A stretch of 7,545 bases of DNA from the NCBI GenBank assembly GCA_022402505.1, contig JAKRSE010000338.1, forward strand, positions 1-7,545, in the 5' to 3' direction. The first letter of the stretch is position 1. Every line of letters starts with the position of its first letter. This document shows positions 4,281-7,545 of this stretch, in pieces. The position numbers and the translations under genes are program-made. The DNA comes from Fimbriimonadaceae bacterium. Its GTDB lineage: Bacteria > Armatimonadota > Fimbriimonadia > Fimbriimonadales > Fimbriimonadaceae. Under the pieces are notes generated by a model. That model worked only from the letters and a program-made list of their open reading frames with translations. It did not search any database and was not told the origin of the DNA.

Positions 4281-6378
4281 AGAGCCGCGCGGCCAGAGCC
4301 AGGAGCGCATCGCGTACGAGGGCCGGCTCCCGAATCTCTTCCAGATAGGCCGCCGGCGATTCTCCGTGCCTCAGGCCGATGCTGATCGCCTGCATCAGCG
4401 CGTCGAGCATGGCCCGCGTCTGCGGGTCGGCATCGTAGGCGGTCGCCGCGACCTCATCGACCCGTCCCCGTTCGTCCCGGAGGATGTGAACCAGGACCCG
4501 CCCGGCTGCGCTCCGGACCCGGAGGGTTTCGCTGCCGGGAGAAGCCGCTTCGACCCGGGATTCGGGAAGCCGCACCGCGCCCCAGGGGGCCGTTGGTTCG
4601 GTCTGTTCGGGTTCCGTGGCCTGGGCTTCGGGCTCCGCAAGATCGGACGTCTCGACTGCCGTCGCCGGGGTCTCGGGTTCGGTCGGTTCGGGTTCCGTGG
4701 CCTGGGCTTCGGGCTCGGCGAGATCAGACGCCTCGACTGCCGTCTCCGGAGTTTCGGGTTCGGGGATTTCAGGTTCCGTGGACTGGGCTTCGGGCTCCGC
4801 GAGATCAGACGCCTCGACTGCCGTCGCCGGGATTTCGGGTTCGGGCGGTTCGGGTTCCGTGGCCTGGGCTTCGGGTTCGACGGGCTCAGACTCCTCGACT
4901 GCCGTCGCCGGGATTTCGGGTTCGGGCGGTTCGGGCTGTTCGGCTTCGGGAGCCTCGACTTCCACCGCCGGAGTCTCGGCGACACCCTGGGCGGCGAGGG
5001 CTGCGGCGGTGACGGTGGCGCTGACGGCGGCCAGGCTGGCGGCTTCGCCGGCTCCAGTGGAGGTCTCCGCCGGAGGCTCAGGTGAGGCAGAACCGTCAGA
5101 CCCTTCGAGCCGGTCAGCCTCCGCCTGATCCGCAGCCGCCCCGGCGACCGCAAACTCCGTCTGAGGAAGCCCGCTCTGCACGGCCAGACTCTTCAGGCCG
5201 TTCAGAAACGCATCTGGAACCCCAGCCGGGACGTGAATCCGGTGGGCAAGCGGCGATTCCACGAACGGGGCCACGGTTGCCGCCAGGCTGACCTGGGCAT
5301 TCGGATGGAAGGGAGCCGGGCCGAGCGCCGTCCGGAAGGCGGCTGCCGTCTCGGCATCCACGCCCTTGGAGGCTGGGTCCAATCCGGCCCGGAGAGCCTC
5401 GGTCAAGAGGTCTCGATCTTCGTCGGAAATCCCTCGGGCCCGCAGAGCGTTCCTCACTTCGGCTCGGTCAACCCGGTCGCCGTCCAGCGTCGGGATCGCC
5501 TCGGCCTGGCGGGAGATCGGGTCCAGAATTGCATCGGCCTCTTCCGGCATCCTGCCCGCCACCGGCTCGGGATCCAGGCAGCCGAAGGTGTCCACGGCCC
5601 GGATCGCTTCGATCATCATCGCCGAGGCCTCCTGTCGCCACCGGCTGGATTCGGCAGCCCGAGCCTGCGGGGGCAGATTTTTCAGGCTCTCCTCCGCCCT
5701 CCGCAGGCGGTCGAGCCCGGCGGCCTTTGCGCTCAGGTCCGCAAGGTCGGACCGGACGGAAGCCATGCGCGACTGCTGCACCATCGCTTCCGCGAGGATG
5801 ATGCCGGCCAGAGCCCCGGCCACGCCGTGAGCCCGCGAGCCGTCATAGGCCAGCCGAGAGGACATGAAAAGCCCGGCGAGATTCGTCCAGGCAACCTGGC
5901 CCCGGACTCCCGATTCCAGCGCGGTGCCCGCCGCGGCCAGCATCAGAGTTCGGACCACGCTCCGCATCGAGGCGAGCTCGAAGCTGTCCGTGGCCGGGCT
6001 GTAGAAGGCGGTCAGGTTCAGGGCTCCGATGACGGAAGCCTCGTCCCGGGCGACCCATCCCATGCCCTTGGCGAAGAGGGCGGTCAGCTCGTCGGCCACC
6101 GTGTCCCGATCTTCTTCCGAAGCGACGAGCCGGGCGCGGTAGGCAGCCGCCGCCAATTCGGAGGCCCGGTCGCGGAGCAGGTCGGCGGGAGTGCGACTGC
6201 CGCCTTCCTGGAGCAGCCTGCGGACCGACCCATCGGACCAGGCGCCGGGAGCCGAGACCGTTCGGCCGTCGATCACCCGATCTCCCATGGGGATCAGGGT
6301 GAGCGGGTCACGGCCGGCCCGCGTCAGATAGCGGGCCGCCGTACCGGCGGGGCGGGGTTCGGCATCGTGAGTCGACAT
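4279..6378 (-). CDS. Non-catalytic NrdJ-like (class II ribonucleotide reductase-derived) protein with Pro/Glu repeat linker
   Basis: This 699-residue protein is colinear, by my recollection of Streptomyces-type NrdJ, with separate parts of that enzyme. Residues ~30-60 (AWSDGSVRRLL) and 85-102 (SEEDRDTVADELTALF) match its N-terminal region. Residues 114-150 (SVIGALNLTAF...) match the ACNLASLNL segment, and 160-207 (TNLAGLFMSSRLAYDGSRAH...) match GYANLGALLM...YDSDGGRA. Residues 309-330 (ALRARGISDEDRDLL) and 361-400 (VAPFVESPLAHRIHVP) match QPFISGAISKTVNMP. Residues ~625-690 (ISIGLRHGESPAAYLEEI) match the NrdJ C-terminal domain. Between residues ~110 and ~114 the main catalytic barrel section, including the NPCSE and finger-loop cysteines, is absent. 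Only one cysteine (Cys267) exists, so reductase chemistry is not possible by the known mechanism. Residues ~425-602 form an Ala- then Pro/Glu-rich linker. The ATG at 6378 is preferred; the frame extends to a TTG at 6444 through non-coding-like sequence. The reading frame is certain; homology is probable but not computed. The role is unknown; a regulatory or scaffold partner of an active NrdJ is one possibility. Confidence 0.82.
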   Translation of the reverse strand: MSTHDAEPRPAGTAARYLTRAGRDPLTLIPMGDRVIDGRTVSAPGAWSDGSVRRLLQEGGSRTPADLLRDRASELAAAAYRARLVASEEDRDTVADELTALFAKGMGWVARDEASVIGALNLTAFYSPATDSFELASMRSVVRTLMLAAAGTALESGVRGQVAWTNLAGLFMSSRLAYDGSRAHGVAGALAGIILAEAMVQQSRMASVRSDLADLSAKAAGLDRLRRAEESLKNLPPQARAAESSRWRQEASAMMIEAIRAVDTFGCLDPEPVAGRMPEEADAILDPISRQAEAIPTLDGDRVDRAEVRNALRARGISDEDRDLLTEALRAGLDPASKGVDAETAAAFRTALGPAPFHPNAQVSLAATVAPFVESPLAHRIHVPAGVPDAFLNGLKSLAVQSGLPQTEFAVAGAAADQAEADRLEGSDGSASPEPPAETSTGAGEAASLAAVSATVTAAALAAQGVAETPAVEVEAPEAEQPEPPEPEIPATAVEESEPVEPEAQATEPEPPEPEIPATAVEASDLAEPEAQSTEPEIPEPETPETAVEASDLAEPEAQATEPEPTEPETPATAVETSDLAEPEAQATEPEQTEPTAPWGAVRLPESRVEAASPGSETLRVRSAAGRVLVHILRDERGRVDEVAATAYDADPQTRAMLDALMQAISIGLRHGESPAAYLEEIREPALVRDALLALAARL
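4573..4938 (-). repeat. Four 81-bp tandem repeats plus a partial copy, encoding a Pro/Glu-rich 27-residue unit
   Basis: Inside the NrdJ-like gene, four in-frame 81-bp units lie head to tail (4858-4938, 4777-4857, 4696-4776, 4615-4695), then a partial fifth (4573-4614). Each encodes a variant of EPE-x-x-EPE-x-P-x-TAVE-x-S-x-x-x-EPEAQ-x-T (residues 481-602 of the product). The unit is exactly 27 codons, so copy-number change keeps the frame. Differences between copies are mostly substitutions (for example EESEPV versus EASDLA). The encoded segment is acidic and Pro-rich, so it is likely an extended, disordered spacer between the NrdJ-like body and the C-terminal domain. Confidence 0.93.
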
Positions 6379-6420
6379 CGCTCGTCGATGGTTCAACTGC
6401 AAGCCTTCTGCCAAGATCGC

Positions 6421-6442
6421 CTCTCGGGACCCTCTCGGGACC
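6421..6442. repeat. Perfect 11-bp tandem duplication (CTCTCGGGACC x2)
   Basis: CTCTCGGGACC occurs twice in a row in the spacer between the NrdJ-like gene and the E2 gene, about 45 bases upstream of the preferred ATG of the former. It could be a pair of regulator half-sites (one helical turn apart) or a slippage product. No known operator is recognised. Confidence 0.5.
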
Positions 6443-6459
6443 AAAACCGGTGACTCTCC

Positions 6460-6485
6460 GAGGTTTTCCGCCTCGTGAGAACCTC
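6460..6485 (-). terminator. Weak inverted repeat downstream of the E2 gene
   Basis: On the - strand GAGGTT is followed after 14 bases by AACCTC, a 6-bp stem lying 22 bases beyond the E2 stop. The loop is long and no T-tract follows directly, so it is a poor intrinsic terminator. It is nonetheless the only dyad I see between the two - strand genes. The rest of the 129-base spacer (6379-6507) shows no convincing promoter hexamers. Confidence 0.22.
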
Positions 6486-6507
6486 CTCCCTCCAGTCTGC
6501 TGCCGGC

Positions 6508-7545
6508 CTACTTGAAGAAGTCGAACGCTTCGAGCTTCTGCTTGACGGCCTGCAGGAAGCGGCCGGCCATGAGGCCGTCCACCAGCCGGTGGTCGTAGGT
6601 GAGCACCAGGTTCATGATCGACCGGATGGCGATCATGTCGTTCACGATGACGGGCTTCTTCACGATGCCGTAGGTTCCGAGGATGCCGCTCTGAGGGGCG
6701 TTGATCATCGGCGTGCCCAGCACGGCGCCATAGCTGCCCGGATTCGTCAGGGTGAAGGTGCCGCCCTGAACGTCGTCCACCCCCAGCCGGCCCTCGCGAG
6801 CCTTCAGGGCGATCTGCTCCAGGTCCTTGGCGATGTCGATCACCGACTTGGAATGGCAGTCGCGGATGACGGGGACGATGAGCCCGCCCGAGCCGTCCTT
6901 GCCCAGCGAGACGGCGCAGCCCATGTGGACGCCCTTGTTGACCAGGATCTTGTTGTCCGGCATCAAGGCCGCGTTCAGCATGGGGAAGTCCATCAGAACC
7001 TCGGTCACCGCCTTGATGAAGAACGGCGTGTAGGTGAACTTCACCCCGTACATCTGAGCGAAGGCGTCCTTGTTCCGGGCCCGGAATTCGACCATCGGCG
7101 TCACGTCCACCTCGATCAGCGTGGAGACCACGGGGACCTGGCTGCTGCGGACCATCGCCTCGGCGATCATCTTCCTCATGCCCACCAGCGGCACGATCTC
7201 CTGACCGTCGCCTGCGACCGTCGGGGGTGCATCCTTGAGGGCGGGCATGGACGGGGCAGGACTCGAAGCCGGAGCCGCCTTGCCGCCGCCCGCGAGGAAG
7301 GCTTCAAGGTCGGCCTTGGTCACCCGTCCGCCGGAGCCGGTGCCCTTCACGCGGGCGAGATCGGCGGTGGAGAGGCCGGCTTCCTTGGCCATGGCGCGGA
7401 CGAGAGGCGTGTAGAAGCGGCCGTCGTCGCCGGCGGGCTCGGGTTCCGGAGCCGCGACGGGCTCGGGGGACTTCGCCGGAGCCTCGGTCGGGGCGGGAGC
7501 CTCGGCGGCGGGAGCGGCCGAAGAGCCTCCTCCGTCGGCGATCAT
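6508..7545 (-). CDS. Dihydrolipoamide acyltransferase, E2 component of a 2-oxo acid dehydrogenase complex, 5' partial
   Basis: E2 is the core acyltransferase of pyruvate, 2-oxoglutarate or branched-chain 2-oxo acid dehydrogenase complexes. It moves an acyl group from its lipoyl arm to CoA in the cytosol. The visible 345 residues begin at the window edge with MIADGGG, which looks like the tail of a lipoyl domain. The true start and the lipoyl-lysine domain(s) are therefore probably off the window and this Met is internal. An Ala/Pro-rich swinging linker (residues ~8-40) precedes the peripheral subunit-binding domain (FYTPLVRAMAKEAGLSTADL to KADLEAFL, 44-84). A second linker leads to the catalytic domain (~115-345), with GTFTLTNPGSYG, INAPQSGILG and the active-site DHRLVDG (His319, Asp323). 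The family is certain. Which 2-oxo acid is used cannot be settled without the E1 gene. Confidence 0.95.
   Translation of the reverse strand: MIADGGGSSAAPAAEAPAPTEAPAKSPEPVAAPEPEPAGDDGRFYTPLVRAMAKEAGLSTADLARVKGTGSGGRVTKADLEAFLAGGGKAAPASSPAPSMPALKDAPPTVAGDGQEIVPLVGMRKMIAEAMVRSSQVPVVSTLIEVDVTPMVEFRARNKDAFAQMYGVKFTYTPFFIKAVTEVLMDFPMLNAALMPDNKILVNKGVHMGCAVSLGKDGSGGLIVPVIRDCHSKSVIDIAKDLEQIALKAREGRLGVDDVQGGTFTLTNPGSYGAVLGTPMINAPQSGILGTYGIVKKPVIVNDMIAIRSIMNLVLTYDHRLVDGLMAGRFLQAVKQKLEAFDFFK

Noticed and set aside
2799..4310. 503-codon - strand open frame opposite metF and the DinB-like gene
   Set aside because: It is a shadow of two well-supported + strand genes, with low-complexity Arg/Asp/Gly-rich composition and no motifs.
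4615..4938. CRISPR-like repeat array
   Set aside because: The 81-bp units are directly adjacent with no unique spacers and are in-frame coding repeats.
4366..5085. Gly/Phe/Arg-rich repeat protein on the + strand (FGFGRFGFRGLGFG-type)
   Set aside because: The repeats are the reverse strand of the 81-bp Pro/Glu repeat; the - strand frame continues into conserved domains on both sides, so that one is real.
6379..6444. TTG start at 6444 for the NrdJ-like gene
   Set aside because: The added residues are encoded partly by the 11-bp tandem duplication and look non-coding; the ATG at 6378 gives a more natural N-terminus.
5233..6453. 406-codon + strand open frame opposite the NrdJ-like gene
   Set aside because: No family signature; Gly/Arg/Pro-rich shadow composition, while the opposite strand has colinear NrdJ-like blocks.

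Overview
The window is a GC-rich (roughly two-thirds G+C by eye), tightly packed bacterial chromosome segment. It has eight protein genes, two of them cut by the window edges, and no tRNA, rRNA, CRISPR array or insertion sequence that I can see. The gene content is chromosomal housekeeping: replication clamp, folate enzyme and 2-oxo acid dehydrogenase E2. I cannot name the organism from sequence alone. A high-GC free-living bacterium outside the best-studied groups (for example an Armatimonadota/Fimbriimonadia-like lineage) is a guess, not a result.

Left part (1-2693). The 3' end of an NAD(P)-binding epimerase-like gene on the + strand runs 8 bases into the convergent beta-clamp gene dnaN on the - strand. 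Reading the - strand, the order is ECF sigma factor (2693-2148), a 96-residue acidic protein that looks like a zinc-less anti-sigma domain (2151-1861, ATGA overlap with the sigma gene), then dnaN. dnaN therefore sits in a sigma/anti-sigma-like operon instead of the usual dnaA-dnaN-recF setting. The last residues of the small protein (QYSLPI) resemble a sliding-clamp-binding peptide.

Middle (2694-4271). A short divergent intergenic region separates the sigma operon from metF (5,10-methylenetetrahydrofolate reductase). metF is followed after 9 bases by a GTG-started DinB-superfamily metalloprotein, so these two probably form one transcription unit.

Right part (4272-7545). A 699-residue protein on the - strand is colinear in several blocks with the adenosylcobalamin-dependent (class II, NrdJ) ribonucleotide reductase. 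It lacks the catalytic barrel segment and has a single cysteine. A Pro/Glu-rich linker carrying four 27-residue (81-bp) tandem repeats lies before a C-terminal domain like the one that ends NrdJ. I read it as a non-catalytic NrdJ derivative, the most unusual item here. Beyond a 129-base gap lies the 3' part of a dihydrolipoamide acyltransferase (E2) gene, also on the - strand.

A replication/dNTP theme (clamp, NrdJ-like protein, and folate supply through MetF) is suggestive, but it rests on neighbourhood alone.
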